From an uncultured Lachnospiraceae bacterium (GTDB taxonomy: Bacteria > Bacillota > Clostridia > Lachnospirales > Lachnospiraceae), in contig CAMNQN010000149.1 of the NCBI GenBank assembly GCA_946549155.1, positions 1-8,501 of the forward strand: a stretch of DNA of 8,501 nt, given 5' to 3'. The position numbers were made by a program, and so were the translations under genes. The notes beneath the pieces are model-generated. The model had not been told where the DNA came from and searched no databases. It saw nothing but the letters and a program-made list of their open reading frames with translations. Below are positions 8,281 to 8,501 of the stretch, piece by piece. Positions within the stretch are counted from its first letter, which is position 1. The number at the start of each line of letters is the position of its first letter.

Positions 8281-8387
8281 TTTGTGTTTTGTTAATTAGC
8301 AGGACGCAGGAAAAGACGGGGCCGGGCGCACAGGGCCACAAGCATCTGGAAAATAATTCGGAGGATACCGTAGAAAATCTTAGATGG
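8281..8387. repeat. Right arm of the ~100-bp inverted repeat flanking the cassette
   Basis: Partner of the left arm, in opposite orientation, about 8.2 kb away. Its inner edge reads TTTGTGTTTTGTTAATTA and its outer block is AGAAAATCTTAGATG, differing from the left copy at one base. It is about 9 bases longer than the left arm because of extra G/C-rich bases around 8313-8331 and a few extra near 8357-8371. It contains no open reading frame of note. Confidence 0.9.
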
Positions 8388-8395
8388 AGGCGGAC

Positions 8396-8427
8396 AAAAA
8401 TTCCGGGAGAGCTGGCAGCCCTCCCGG
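8396..8427 (-). terminator. Strong terminator-like hairpin, leftward
   Basis: On the minus strand CCGGGAG (8427-8421) pairs with CTCCCGG (8409-8403), with a possible inner AGC/GCT extension, and is followed by AATTTTT (8402-8396). This is a good Rho-independent terminator shape for a gene or leader RNA entering from the right of the window. It lies outside the right inverted-repeat arm. Confidence 0.6.
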
Positions 8428-8451
8428 CTGACAGCTCAGGAGCGCCAAGCT

Positions 8452-8472
8452 GGGAAATCATCAGGATTTCCC
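8452..8472. other. Perfect 8-bp hairpin
   Basis: GGGAAATC (8452-8459) and GATTTCCC (8465-8472) are exact inverse complements around a 5-base loop. It has no T-run on either side, so it is not a terminator by itself. It belongs to the structured stretch 8397-8500. Confidence 0.6.
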
Positions 8473-8501
8473 GGCGAACCGCTCCGGTGCCCGAAATTTT
8501 C

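Larger units (their letters stand above)
8079..8501. other. Non-coding region upstream of jetA
   Basis: This stretch of over 400 bases holds no supportable gene on either strand. From left to right it contains the jetA leader (8079 to about 8213), the candidate promoter, the small terminator-like hairpin, the right inverted-repeat arm and a structured segment at the window edge. The short frame on the minus strand at 8267-8461 lacks a ribosome binding site, runs through the repeat and the hairpins, and is not considered coding. Confidence 0.7.

Noticed and set aside
8267..8461. Small 64-codon frame on the minus strand near the right edge
   Set aside because: It spans the inverted-repeat arm and terminator-like hairpin, has no ribosome binding site, and shows composition typical of chance.
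1..8501. CRISPR arrays, tRNA or rRNA genes, transposase or integrase genes
   Set aside because: No regularly spaced direct repeats, no tRNA cloverleaf or rRNA-like sequence, and no frame resembling a transposase or recombinase were seen.

Overview
The window is filled by one complete four-gene cassette, read entirely on the minus strand, that matches a type I Wadjet (JetABCD) anti-plasmid defence system. Transcription runs from right to left: jetA (kleisin), jetB (KITE winged-helix subunit), jetC (SMC-like ATPase) and jetD (Toprim nuclease). All four frames are open, and both ATPase and nuclease motifs look intact. Consecutive genes overlap by 4, 8 and 11 bases, so this is a tightly coupled operon. 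The system is a known one; I do not claim a new system from the genes. The layout and family features fit a Firmicute, most likely a Clostridia / Lachnospiraceae-type bacterium: purine-rich ribosome binding sites, AT-rich promoter DNA, roughly balanced base composition and Glu/Lys-rich proteins. That taxonomic guess is inference.

Region by region: bases 1-103 are the DNA just downstream of jetD. Bases 104-8078 are the four genes with no real intergenic space. Bases 8079-8501 are non-coding: a leader with a candidate promoter (TATAAT at 8221-8226), a hairpin with a T-rich tail that looks like a leftward terminator (8241-8262), and then a strongly structured stretch at the right edge with a second leftward terminator-like hairpin (8396-8427).

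The most unusual feature is outside the genes. The first 98 bases and bases 8281-8387 are an imperfect inverted repeat of about 100 bp, with perfect blocks of 18, 11 and 25 bp in the same order. The repeat brackets the cassette closely: its inner edge lies 5 bases after the jetD stop codon on one side and about 200 bases upstream of jetA on the other. The left arm runs into the window edge, so the repeat may be longer. This suggests that the cassette moved, or can invert, as one unit, although no transposase or recombinase is present in the window.

How the genes work together, from what is known of Wadjet: JetA, JetB and JetC form an SMC motor that loads on DNA and extrudes loops; JetD associates with it and cuts when the complex has processed a small closed circle. 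Plasmids are thereby destroyed while the large chromosome is spared.
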